Source of the DNA: Poa pratensis
Lineage: Eukaryota; Streptophyta; Magnoliopsida; Poales; Poaceae
DNA: 64,000 nt
Reading direction: 5' to 3'
Assembly: GCA_947311845.1 (NCBI GenBank)
Contig: CAMZMU010000069.1
Span: 9,541,875-9,605,874 of the forward strand
The position numbers and the translations under genes are program-made. Shown here one piece after another: positions 47,725-58,635 of this stretch (its first letter is position 1; every line of letters begins with the position of its first letter). Under the pieces are notes generated by a model, which made no database searches, was not told where the DNA came from, and saw nothing but the letters and a program-made list of their open reading frames with translations.

Positions 47725-48614
47725 TTAAGGCCCAAGGCCTTTGACGGTGTCGATGAGCAAGCCGAAGACCTCCTTCGCCAGATCATGGTGGCGCAGCTGC
47801 GTGCGCATCTCTGCATCAATCTGGCGCCTCCATTTGGCCTCAGCGACCCTGCCCTCCTCCGCACCAAGCAGCGCCAAACCTTCTCCAGCGACACCCCGGA
47901 CAGGGCGCGGGCGTTGCTCCTCCAGTACTCACCGAGCAGCTCGGTCACCAGCGGCATCCTCGGTGGCCCCACGGGCACGTCCGCAGCAGCAGCGTACCAC
48001 TCGTCAGGGTCGGAGTTCTCCTCGGCGTCGGCGGCGTCAGGGGCTACGGGAGGCGGGGGAGGCGCAAGGTCGGCGCCCCAGACGTCGGCGGAGAGCTCCC
48101 TGACGCGGAGGTCGTGCGGGGTGGAGGTGGCGGAGAGGGCGGTGTTGCAGAACTTGCTCTTGAGGCGCTTGAGCTTGTAGTAGAGCTTGGCCTGGTCGAT
48201 GTGCGGGGACAGGGAGTCCCGGATGGACTCGAAGAGCGGCCCCGTGTCGGGCAGGCGCGGCGCGCGGCCGCTGCCCGCCCGGAAGGCCGCCGCGCCCGTG
48301 AGGAGGGCGAGCTCGTCGGCGTGGGTCCAGAGGTTCTGGGCGGCGGCGGAGGGGACGGCGGCGGGGGCGGAGGGGGAGGTGGGCTTGGGGACGGCGAGGG
48401 CGAGGGCGGAGTCCGGATAGGTGCGGGGCTTGCGCTTGCGCTCGCTCTTGCGGGAGGGCTCGAAGCCGTAGTAGTCGGCGCGCGGCCTAGGGTTAGGGTT
48501 CGGCGAGCGGCGGGGGCCGGGCGTGGGGCGGGAGCGCTTCTTGGAGGGGGGCGGGAAGGCGCGGAGGCCGTCGGCGGCGGGGAGCGGGGCGGAGGCGTCG
48601 GAGTCGGAGTCCAT
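47725..48614 (-). pseudogene. GeBP/STOREKEEPER-family DNA-binding protein (DUF573), one 1-nt frameshift
   Basis: Plant-specific nuclear proteins of the GLABROUS1 enhancer-binding type carry a central DUF573 domain and a C-terminal leucine-zipper-like region. This single-exon frame starts MDSDSDASAPLPAADG (an in-frame ATG at 48638 would add MLSSPHAA). It has a basic stretch (PSRKSERKRKPRTYPDSA), then the domain from about residue 120: LWTHADELALLTGAAAF, FESIRDSLSPHIDQAKLYYK, LKRLKSKFCNTAL. The tail should read SLEKGLALLGAEEGRVAEA, KWRRQIDAEMRTQLRHHDLA, KEVFGLLIDTVKGLGP, but a missing base in a G run near 47879-47881 shifts the frame after SLEK. Restored length is about 296 aa. Either a sequence error or an altered C-terminus is possible. 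Confidence 0.88.
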
Positions 48615-48916
48615 CGCGGCGTGCGGCGAGGAGAGCATCGGCGCCGGCCGCGGGGAGGAGGAGGGGAGGCGCGCGATTCGAAATTTTGGGTGGGGTTTTG
48701 CGGAATTGGGAATCGGGGTGGAAGCTGAAACGGAAGAAGGGGAATTGGGGGAGAGGAAGGCGTCGGACTGTGGCACTGCCAAGCCGAGTACGAGACTACG
48801 AGGCACGATCAACACGGTTCCTGGACACGTCACAAATTAGTGTTTTTCTGATGATTTATTACACTGATCGATGTCGCTGCGCCGGCGCGCGTACATCTTT
48901 CGTTCCTGCTCCATCC

Positions 48917-49237
48917 TCAAGGACGTGTCCTGGACGTCGTCTTGAAGGCAACCTCCATGGCCGCGGTGGCCGCGGACAGCGCGTCGGCCTCGCCGGACGA
49001 GCCGCGGTACTTGCCGACGGCCGCGTCCATGACGGCGTTCAGGTGGCCCTGAGCGGTTACCACGGCCGCCTCGGTGTCGCGGGCAACGGCCTCATGCTCT
49101 GCGTCGGCTGCCGCCCACGACGCGTGCGCCTCGGCGTCGAAGAGCGCGAGGACGCCGGCGAGCTGTGCCGGGTCGAAGTCCCGGCCATCAAGAGCCATGT
49201 CGGCGACGACGGAGAGTTGCTCGAAGAGCGCGTCCAT
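48917..49237 (-). CDS. small uncharacterised protein, 106 aa
   Basis: I do not recognise a named family. The protein starts MDALFEQLSVVADMALDGRD, is Ala-rich and acidic, and looks entirely helical (FDAEAHASWAAADAEHEAVA; SGEADALSAATAAMEVAF). It has no signal peptide or membrane segment. Support as a gene: strong GC-rich codon bias typical of grass genes, one exon, and a TATA box about 65 bp upstream of the ATG. It lies about 300 bp upstream of the GeBP start, in the same orientation. Similar short Ala-rich proteins are common in cereal annotations, but that is recollection only. Confidence 0.6.
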   Translation of the reverse strand: MDALFEQLSVVADMALDGRDFDPAQLAGVLALFDAEAHASWAAADAEHEAVARDTEAAVVTAQGHLNAVMDAAVGKYRGSSGEADALSAATAAMEVAFKTTSRTRP

Positions 49238-49303
49238 GTTTGGTCTTTCTTTGTTGTTCTTGGTATCGAAATATGACGCTTAATTTGGTCGATCGGTCTG
49301 GAG

Positions 49304-49313
49304 TTTTATATAC
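49304..49313 (-). promoter_or_regulatory. TATA box of the 106-aa gene
   Basis: Minus-strand GTATATAAAA, about 70 bp upstream of the start codon. The spacing fits a short 5' UTR. Confidence 0.6.
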
Positions 49314-49903
49314 ACGGGAGGTAGCCGGTTGTGCTACGGTGGTGGAGTAATATGTTCTTCGCTTGTGCCGAGAGGAGATTCGACTGTCCATGGTTCATAG
49401 TTGCGGCGGCTTTCGGTTAGCAAGGAAATTGACAAAGAAATGGCATGCATGCGAGCCGCGCCAAAAAAATGGTTACATAGGAATACTTTGTTTTCTCCTC
49501 TCTTTTTTTCCTTTTCCTTTTTCTTTTCTTGTTGACATCTCTTTCCTCACGAACGGGTCCATGGTTCATGGACGAAACGAAGGAAGCAGGCCATGGCCGC
49601 TTCCTCCTCCTACTCCGGTGACCGCGCCCCCTCCTTCCACCGGTTGTCGTCGTCTCGGCCATGCTCCATCCACTTTCGCCTCGAAACTGCCTCGCACCGG
49701 CTGCCACCGGCATGGCCGCCCGGTCCACCTCCAGCCGACCTGACTCACTTCGTCTTGACCAAGCCACATTTTTCTCTACAGATTTGGATTTTACAAAATC
49801 AGAAAATAATTGCTTGAAAATGTGATTTTTGACACGTCTATGAGAGTAAAATGGTTTTGTTTGCCGGACAACAATTGTCATAGGGGTTTGTAATAGTGGA
49901 TGG
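49314..49903. other. intergenic, nothing recognised
   Basis: A CT-rich tract (49495-49530) and a GC-rich patch (49590-49740) with frames in several phases, none with a domain. Confidence 0.45.
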
Positions 49904-49917
49904 AAATAGGCCATTGC

Positions 49918-50212
49918 GAGAACCTGCTTGTGGTAGGATGGTTAGGAGGGTGGTTGTATCCCCAGCCTATCTGAGTTTAAATTCCAGATTTGACATTGAT
50001 GTTTCTCATTTAGGCGGAATATTCTTCAGTGTGAGGCGACGTTTCCGTCGACAACGTGGCGCTTGTGGTGACTTCGTCAATCTCAAGACCCGACTGCCGG
50101 CTTAGTCTTTCAGAAGTGCTCTTAGGGGTAGGGTGTGCGCGCGTGCGTTCATAGGCGTGAGTGTGTGCACGTGTATGTGAGCGTCTGAGTTGTACTATGT
50201 TTCGCAAAAAAA
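49918..50212 (+). mobile_element. tRNA-derived SINE, about 295 bp
   Basis: Target duplication aaataggccattgc lies at 49904-49917 and 50213-50226. The 5' part has an A-box-like TAGGATGGTTAGGAGG and B-box-like GAGTTTAAATTCC. The body (TTTAGGCGGAATATTCTTCA; GTGACTTCGTCAATCTCAAG) and the TG-rich 3' end TGAGCGTCTGAGTTGTACTA are typical of a repeated Triticeae SINE. It ends in an A tail. Confidence 0.87.
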
Positions 50213-50272
50213 AAATAGGCCATTGCAGAGGTCTTGCCTACAACTGTGCGCACGAACGATGATATATAAAAG

Positions 50273-50324
<52 letters not shown>
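50273..50324. repeat. (TAA)n microsatellite
   Basis: About 17 uninterrupted TAA/ATA units. Like other AT trinucleotide arrays in cereals, it lies close to transposon sequence. Confidence 0.95.
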
Positions 50325-50325
<1 letters not shown>

Positions 50326-52821
50326 CACCGATATAAGAGGGCAATGTGTCCTTTGGACACCATTGCCTACGGATTTATGGATTTAATTTTCAAACATTGG
50401 CTCTTCGGCTTTAAGGGCATGACGTCTCCATGCATGTGTGGGTTTGGTAATTAATAAAATCTCTATAAACTAATGGTTCCATTGAGTTCTACTTGTAGTG
50501 TTTATCCATAGGCAATGCTTGAACTCCATATGTTGGATTCAAGGTTGATGCCATAAAGATATTGACATAATGGAGTATTTGGCATCAAGATCATGAAGTT
50601 GTATTGATATATTTGATATGATCAAAAAGAAGAGTATGTGATGACCAAGTTGTTGTTCGAGGAGTTGTCCGATGATTGGTCATGTGAGACAGTGAGAGTT
50701 GAGCATATTGCAAGTATGTCTCAAAAAAAATTATGTGATCATTCATGGTTATCTTTAAGACATCATCTAATGAAGAAAGAACAAAATATAGTACAAGGTT
50801 GATCAAGATATTGATCAGCACACAAAGCTACAAGATGCACCAAGTGGGATCATGTATCCATTGGTATGGCAAGCAATTGTCCATATAGCTTTGTGAACTA
50901 ACCCATGATATGTGTGTGTGGTATTTCTATGTGGGGTTAGGTATATTTCCATTATCTTGCATCAAAAGGAAGATTTAATATAGCCCATGGAGGATGTCGT
51001 CAATTGGTGATCGTCATCAAGATTGACATGTGCAAGTTCAAGAGAAGCATTTTGAAGAAATCCTATGCTTGAAGCTTGACACCCATTTGGAGAAAATGTC
51101 ATGTGAAGATGTGCCTAAGGGTGGCTCTCCAATTGTGCAGTATGGGGGAGCAAGATGTGAAGCGCAATCAAGAAAGCTGGTCCACTTCAGGAGATCAAGA
51201 TCGTCATAATCTAGCTCAAGTGAAATACGCAAGGCAAATGTATGATCTTGATAGGGTTTATATCAGGGTCGGGCCCACAGTTGTGCTGACTGTGCGGCCC
51301 ACACAAGGCCCAAATTTGTATATAAGCAGTATACTGTATAGAGCTGATTTTGGCCTGGCCTTCAGTGAGTCGCCGTATAGCTCATGGGCTCTCGCGTCGC
51401 TCGCCCAGAAAGGCCAAAAGGCGAAAGGCAGGGAGCCAGGGATATCGGTCGACACCTCCAGGCATACAATCGGTTGCCCTCAAGATAAATTAAAAAAGGC
51501 ATATGATCGGTCTGAACGAGTCCCAAAAGACAGAAGCACGACGGGAATCGTCCAACACGTCTCGTCCCAGAAGCACGACGGTTTCGATCTGTTCTCTTTG
51601 AACATACGATCTCATCTAATCGTCTTTCCTACCCGTGTCACCGGCGACGAGAACAGATCAATATCGATCGAGCACGGGTTTTAGGAGGAATTGGCAGCGT
51701 GATCAATGTGGTCTTTAGTCTTCACTGTCCATGTGCTGATCCCCAAAGCCCAGAACAGGTAGCCTGCTTTTCTACTCCTAAATCCCTATCCTAATTCCTT
51801 CTTTAGGATTAACTTCGGCTGGTCGGCTCCTGATGCGGCTTACAACAACCCGTTGGGAACCCCGAGAGGAAGGTGTGAAGCAGCGTAGTAGCAAGTTTCG
51901 CTTAGTTATAAAACCAAGGTTTATCGAACTAGTAGGACTTGGAGAAGGCTTCAACACGGTGGCGGAAAATAGCTTCCGGCGTGGACCTACACACAAACAC
52001 AAACAAACTACTTAGCCCCAACGAATTCAGGAAGGTTGTCAATCTTCCCGTCTTGCTGAAAACAAAGGGATTAAACATATGGTGTGGAAAACAACAATAA
52101 ATGTAAAACGGTACAGCGAGCTAACAATAATAAAGAGCATAGGAAACGTGTTGCAATTAATATAAAAGAATGGACCAGGGGCCATAACTTCACTAGTGGT
52201 GTCTCCAATAAAATAATAAACAGCTGTGTAAACAAACTACAGCTAGACAATTGAAAAATTGTGGGGGCATGATAATGCTATTATGACAATAATGTTCATT
52301 GTAATTTAATTGGGCATTACATCAAAATACATAGACCGTTATCCAACTTCATCTATGACTAATAATCCACTCCGGAATCGTATTCAGCATGTCACCCAAA
52401 AGTATTAAGTTGCAAGCAACAGTTAATTGCAATAAGCAAAGTGCATAAAGTAAGCAATGAATATAATCATATAGACATAAACACCGTTGTTTTGCCCCTA
52501 GTAGCAATAGTACATCGTTGATCTTAGTCGTTTCTGTCATCTCGAGCCCAGACAAAGGAGGCATGAACCCACCATCTACCATAAATACTCCCTCTTGGAG
52601 ATACATACAGCTACTTGGCCAAACTAACCACATGTATCCGAGGGCATGCTAGATCATAAATACTATTGGGTTGCGCAACGGAAAACAAAAAATCGCCACA
52701 ACCAAGATCTACTGTGAAGATACAAGTAACAACACATGCATATTGATCTAACTGTAATTCATTACCGACACCGTTGAAGTAGAAGAGATGTCGATGACGA
52801 CGCTGATGAAGCTTGTGGAGA
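50325..52821. other. unclassified, probably LTR-retrotransposon-derived DNA
   Basis: No gene domain is seen. A core-promoter-like TTTGTATATAAGCAGTATAC at 51315-51334 followed by GC-balanced sequence with TTCAGTGAGTCGCCG resembles the promoter part of an LTR, but I could not define paired ends. The frame at 51076-51684 (202 aa) crosses this region without a recognisable domain. Confidence 0.4.
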
Positions 52822-52826
52822 AATTC

Positions 52827-54399
52827 TGATACGTCCAAAACGTATCTATAATTTTTTATGTTCCATGCCTATTATATATTGATTAGCACATGTTTATCTT
52901 ACACTTTATATCATTTTTATGCATTTTCTGGGACTAACCTATTAACAACAAGCCACAGTGCCAGTTCCTGTTTTTTGCTGTCGTTTTGTTTCAGAAAATC
53001 TATTCTGGAAATATTCTCGGAATCGGACGCCAATTTAACTGATTTATTTCTGGACCGAGACGGAGCAGCAGCCAGGAGGACGGAGCCGGGGGCCACACCA
53101 GGTAGGCCGGCGGGCCCACGGCGCGGTCGAGGGTGGGGCCGCGCACCTTGGCCGCCGCCCCACGTCGGCTGGCCACCGATGCCGCCCTTTCGCCTATAAA
53201 TTGCATCTAATCGGGAAACCCTAGTGACCCGAGCAAAAATCCACGAAAAGTTCCGAGGCCGTTGTCGTCTTCAACCCTAGTTCGGGAGGGTTTCTGTAGT
53301 TCTTCCTGGCACCTTGCCGGAGGGGAAATCATCACCGGAGGGCTCTACATCACCATGCCTGCCTCCGGAGTGATGCGTGAGTAGTTCTCCACGGGACTAC
53401 GGGTCCATAGCAGTAGCTAGTTGGTAGTCTCTCCACCTTGTGCTATCATGTTTAGATCTTGTGAGCTGCCTAACATGATCAAGATCATCTTTATGTAATG
53501 CTACATGTTGTGTTTGCTGGGATCCGATGAATTGTGAAGTTATGATCAAGTTTGTTCATCTATCTATATTATGTTTTATCTATGTTCCTGCATGCTCTGC
53601 GTTGTTAGTAGATGCTTTGGCCAAGTAGATGCTAATGACTTCAAGAGAGGGTATTTATGCTAGATAGTGGGTTCATGCCTCTAGAAGCCTGGGTTTGATA
53701 GACAAAAACAACTAAGGCTGTAGATGTGCTGTTGCCACTAGGGATAAAATAACCGATGCTTAGCTTAAGGGTACTGCTGTTAAGTCTAATGCGTTTGTTT
53801 ACATTACACACTTTGCTTAATACTATAATATGTTGCTTGCAACTTAAAACTCATGGGAGACCCGGAAGCTATCTTGTGAGTGGATTATGAGTCATAGATG
53901 CAGCTAGTAAGCGGTCTATGTATATTGTTGTAATGTCCAATAGATATAACAATGAATATGTGCTTGTCATATATTGCATTGTCATGCGTTTGCAATTTGT
54001 CAATTGCCCAGCTGTAATTCGTTCACCCAACATGTATGTTTATTTGTCTTATGGAGAGACACCACTAGTACAAACACCGTTTTCACCATGCTCTATGTTA
54101 CTTCCTGCTACTACTTTTGTGTTCATCATCATATTCTACACCATACGTTTAATCCTTTGTATTCAGCAAGCCGGGGAGATTGACAACCTTCCTGTTTCGT
54201 TGGGGCAAAGTACTTTGATTGTGTGTGTGCAGGTCCACGTCAGTGATCGGGTAACGGCGCCGCTGACACCTTTCTGAAGCTCTTCCAATTCCTACTGGAT
54301 CTGACAACCTTGGTTTTGTAATCAAGGGAAAACTTTGCTGCTGACTACATCATACCTTCCTCTTGGGGTTTCCCAGCGAACGTGCGTTCCACGTCATCA
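52827..54399 (+). repeat. left LTR
   Basis: 1,573 bp, TG...CA ends. A TATA-like CGCCTATAAATTGC lies at 53190-53203. Compared with the right LTR it lacks a segment of about 35 bp near 54069. Confidence 0.93.
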
Positions 54400-54878
54400 A
54401 GCAACTTTTTCTGGCGCCGTTCCGGGAATTGGAAGCTACAGCAAGGGGAGTTAACACACCATTCTCTTTACTTTGTTTTTGTCTTGCTTAGTTTATTTTT
54501 GTTCTAGCTTGTTTGCTTTTAAAAAAAAAAACCACAAAAAAAATTCAGCATCTAGTTTATTTCGGTTTGTTATTATGTCTAGTTGTTTACTTGCTATCAA
54601 TGACTTATCTCTTTGAAACAAAATCTTGTTGGCAAGGTGAACAAAAATATTATGTGAATTACCGCTTGTCACAAAAAGGGGGGTACTTATGGAAAGTAAT
54701 AAGTCAACTGGAGACGTATGCTATAGATTTATGCTCTATATTTGACAAATCTTTCTGCTTTGATGAATCTGAGTGTCATAGGAAGTCTAAACACTTTTCT
54801 TTCCAATGTACTTGTAATTTAATGAAACCTTAGCTTCTTATGTTAAAGGTTACTATAGTGCATATGAGGTAGAAAGAA

Positions 54879-55445
54879 TTGAAGAATTTTTTTTTTAAGG
54901 GTGCCCTTGAAATTAGTTCTTTTCTTGAGCATAAAATTGATGCCCCTTATAAATCTGAAAGTCTTGCTATACTTAAATATTGTTATGATACCTACAAGGA
55001 TAAGAATTCTTATATTACTGAACATCTAAAGAGGTTGTGTCCTCCAAAAGATGAAACTAATGCCTTGCAGGAACCTGTGGAAGAAGAAATTGCTGAAACT
55101 GAAAGCTCATTGGATGAAAAAGAGGAAGAGAGTGATGAACAAAAGGAGGATCTACCTTCTAATGATAGTAACTCTTTAACTCTTACATTATATGATTACC
55201 CTCCATGCCTACCTAAGGAGGAAGAATGCTATATTGTTGAATGTTATGATTCTATTGAAATATCTTCTTTTGATAAATTTGAAATAACAACATCCTTGAC
55301 TCAAGAAAAAGAAGAAATAACAGGAAGTAAAAATGTGGTCCCTACTCTTATATATGATAATGCTCTTGATGATGGTCCTATGTTGACTGATGATAAATTA
55401 TACTACTATTGTCAAAATGGGTTTAATGACCCCACTGTTTTTTAG
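54879..55445 (+). CDS. retrotransposon internal ORF, 188 aa, unknown function
   Basis: The frame begins MKNFFFKGALEISSFLEHKI and is very acidic in the middle (EEEIAETESSLDEKEEESDE), ending with DKLYYYCQNGFNDPTVF. It has no zinc knuckle, capsid motif or enzyme motif that I can see. Position just after the primer site is where gag normally lies. Similar acidic frames occur in non-autonomous Triticeae gypsy relatives. It may be a diverged gag remnant or an element-specific protein. Confidence 0.5.
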   Translation: MKNFFFKGALEISSFLEHKIDAPYKSESLAILKYCYDTYKDKNSYITEHLKRLCPPKDETNALQEPVEEEIAETESSLDEKEEESDEQKEDLPSNDSNSLTLTLYDYPPCLPKEEECYIVECYDSIEISSFDKFEITTSLTQEKEEITGSKNVVPTLIYDNALDDGPMLTDDKLYYYCQNGFNDPTVF

Positions 55446-55460
55446 CTTAATAAAAACTAT

Positions 55461-55652
55461 GTGTTTGTAGATCATGAAAAGCATGCTTTATGTTATATTG
55501 TTGAGTTTGTTCATGATGCTACTGAAAGTTATTATGAGAGAGGAAAATATGGTTATAAAGTTTTCAAGTCACTAAAACACTCTCTTTATGTTGAAAGTTT
55601 TGAACTTGCATTTGTTTCATCTTCCTATGCTAGTTGCTTTATGCTTCAATAA
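55461..55652 (+). CDS. short ORF following the 188-aa frame, 63 aa
   Basis: Reads MFVDHEKHALCYIVEFVHDA and on to ASCFMLQ. It starts 15 nt after the preceding stop in the same frame, so the two may once have been one reading frame split by a nonsense change. No known domain. Confidence 0.4.
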   Translation: MFVDHEKHALCYIVEFVHDATESYYERGKYGYKVFKSLKHSLYVESFELAFVSSSYASCFMLQ

Positions 55653-57744
55653 TTTATTTTATTACAAGATTCCTTTGCATAGGAAGTGGGTTAGACTTAA
55701 ATGTTTTTGATATTTGCCTCTTGATGCTCTCTTTTGTTTTTCAACTCTTATTCTTATGAGAGCATCATTAAAATCTTCTAGCCTAGCTAAAAGGCATTAA
55801 AGAAAGCGCTTTTGGGAGGCAACCCATTATCTTTTGTTTTCAGTTTTTATTAGTCAAGGAGGTTGTTTACTTCTGTAACAACTCCTTTGTATCTTTTATT
55901 TTCGTTTTTGTTGTGCCAAGAAAAGCCTCTAATGCAAGAGGGTGGTAAAGTTTTATTTGCTGTCCAGAAACAGATTTCTGTACCTCACGGTAAAAATTCG
56001 TGAAAAATCACGGATTACTATTTTAATCTGTAAATTTTTAGCAGAAGCCTGAACTTATTACCTATCTTTCGTTAGTTAACCGTTTTCTGATTTGAGCATC
56101 GGAAGTGCCTCGAAAAAATTCGTCTTTACGGACTGTTCTGGTTTTGACAGATTTGTCTTTGTTTTGCATTGTCTCTTTTGCAAGTATAGATTCACGTTCT
56201 TCGGGGGGAGATCACGATCTTGCTTAGTAACAGTAGCTAATGTTTGAACTAAAGTATGCAATGTGTTTTTACAGAACCAAGTGAGTTTATGTTTTGATGC
56301 ACTAACCCCTCTAATGAAGTTTGCGAGTTATCTTTGTGTGAAGGAAGTTTTCAAGTATTAGGAGAGGAGGATGATATAAGAAGATCAAGAAGAGAGAAAA
56401 GCTTAAGCTTGGGGAGGCTCCCTTGGATCTCCCCAGCATATATCAAGAAGACTCAAGCGTCTAAGCTTGGGGATGCCCAAGGCATCCCCTTCTTCATCAA
56501 CAAATTATCAGGTCACCTCTAGTGAGACTATATTTTTATTGCTTCACATATTGTGTGCGTTCTTGGAGCGTCTGTGTGTTTTATTTTCTTTTTGTTTTTG
56601 TTTTGTTTTCTGATCATAACTTAGTTGGATCCTAGCACTCTTGTTTGGGAGAGAGACACGCTCCGCTTTTGCTTAGAATACTCTGTTCTTCACTTATACT
56701 TGTTGAGTATTCTTGTTTAGCACTGCTATGCTATTAGCTCTTGTTTTTCATGTATCTCTTGTTCAGAGCTATTAGTTCTTTTATAGAAAGTACTCTCTTG
56801 CTTCACTTATATTTGTTTGGAGAGTTGTATAATTGGCGTCTGGTTGGAACAGAAAATGCTAAAGTGTGTGGTAGTTGTATAATGGAAAAACTTGCATAGT
56901 CTTGTAGATCATTGAACTTTGATAACTTGATTCCTTGCAAATGTTTTGAGATATTAAGAAATTAGATGTTAAATGCTTGCTGGTTAATTAAAGCTAAAAT
57001 CTGATTAGTGGTTGTGTTATTAAAGCTTGTACCGTACTACAAACTCTTAAAATTGCTGAAGGTGTAGTTGGACTTGATAGCTTCTCATGTCTGAAGGTTT
57101 TTGGAAACAACATAGTTGCGTGCTAAGGTCGAGGGATCTAGCGGGGTACTTGTGCCTCCGTGAACGGCCCTCCTTGGGGTAAATTTAATCATGCTCTTAA
57201 TGTTGAACCTGCTAGTTGTTTGCAATAAACTTGTGAGTTCTTTTTGACTAATGTTGAGCTACGGTTTTTGGCACTTCCACCATCCATATTTTGCTAGCCT
57301 CTTCGGTGTTGTGCATTGCCTTCTGCTCACATTGAGAGTTGTGCATACTTCGCCAGTACATCCAACCCCGTGGGAGAACTTCATCTTGTTCTCCTACACA
57401 TAAGCCAAACATCTTCCTCAAAACAGCCACCATAACTACCTATCACAGCATTTCCATAGCTGTTCCGAGATATATTGCCATGCAACTTCCACCTTACATT
57501 ACATGACTTGTTGTCATTCATCATTGTTATATATTGCTTTGCATGATTCTATACAGCTGATGTGTGGTTTTACCCATGTTACGCTAGATCATTGCACATC
57601 CTGCTACACTGGCAGAGGCATACAGTTTTATACATCATGTTTTGTTCATTATGAGTTATTTGTACCAAAAAGTGTGTTGTCATATTAGAGTGTTGCCCCT
57701 ACAGTGAGGGAGAGAAAAGTGAAAAAGCCACGGAGGCCATTGAA

Positions 57745-57805
57745 AAGAGAACAAAAAAAAAAAAAAAGAAAAAAAAAGAAAGAAAAGAAATAAAGAGAGG
57801 GGGCA
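57745..57805. repeat. A-rich purine tract
   Basis: Fifteen A residues followed by AAAAG repeats and AGAGAGGGGG, inside the retrotransposon. Low complexity only. Confidence 0.85.
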
Positions 57806-58635
57806 ACATTACTATCCTTTATCCACACTTGTGCTCATGTTTAGCACCAGTTTTATAGTCATCATTTGTGCTAGTAGCACCTATGCTTCATATGAGAGAG
57901 TTCTCATGTTTCATTAGTATAACTATGTGGGGAATTTACGTTATAGAACTTGGGTTGTATATTCCAATGATGAGCCTCCTCAAAAGTGCTCTAGGTCTTC
58001 ATGAGCAACCAAGTTGGATGCACCCCCACTAGTTCCATTGGAGAGCTTTCATACACTTATAGCTCTATGTGCATCCGTTGCATGGCAATCACTACTCCTT
58101 GCATAGCTTCGATTATAAGACTTCCTCTTGTCTAATGATCATTTATAGCTTTGTGAGCCTTTCTTCCATTGGCCTTCCAAACCCCCATTATTATTCTCTT
58201 TGCCATAACATCCTGGTGCCAATACCAAATGCTTACGCTCACCGGTTGAGTAAAACTTCTAACCAGTGAATTCATTACGTTTGTGATACTTTTGCTTGAC
58301 TGGATCCTTTCTATGTTTGTGAAAGATTGCTGGATGCTTGAGTAGAAGGATAACTTCTATACTGAATGCTTAAAACATCTATAATGAACTTTGTACGGTT
58401 TCATGTCTTTATAGCATCTTCCATGAAAGGTTTTTACTTGTTTAATTGTCTTGCTTTATTCATCTATGTGTTTAATATCAAACATAGACTTTTGCTTTGA
58501 ATGATTTGATCTCAGCTCACATGCTTTACATTACTATATGATCAAGATTATGTTGGTAGCATGTCACCTCAAAAATTATCTTTGTGTTATCGTTTACCTA
58601 CTCGAGGACGAGTAGGAACTAAGCTTGGGGATGCT

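Noticed and set aside
48114..48728. 204-aa Gly-rich plus-strand open frame
   Set aside because: Antisense shadow of the GeBP-family gene.
51076..51684. 202-aa open frame as a host gene
   Set aside because: No domain, spans a TATA-like promoter motif and lies in repeat-like DNA.
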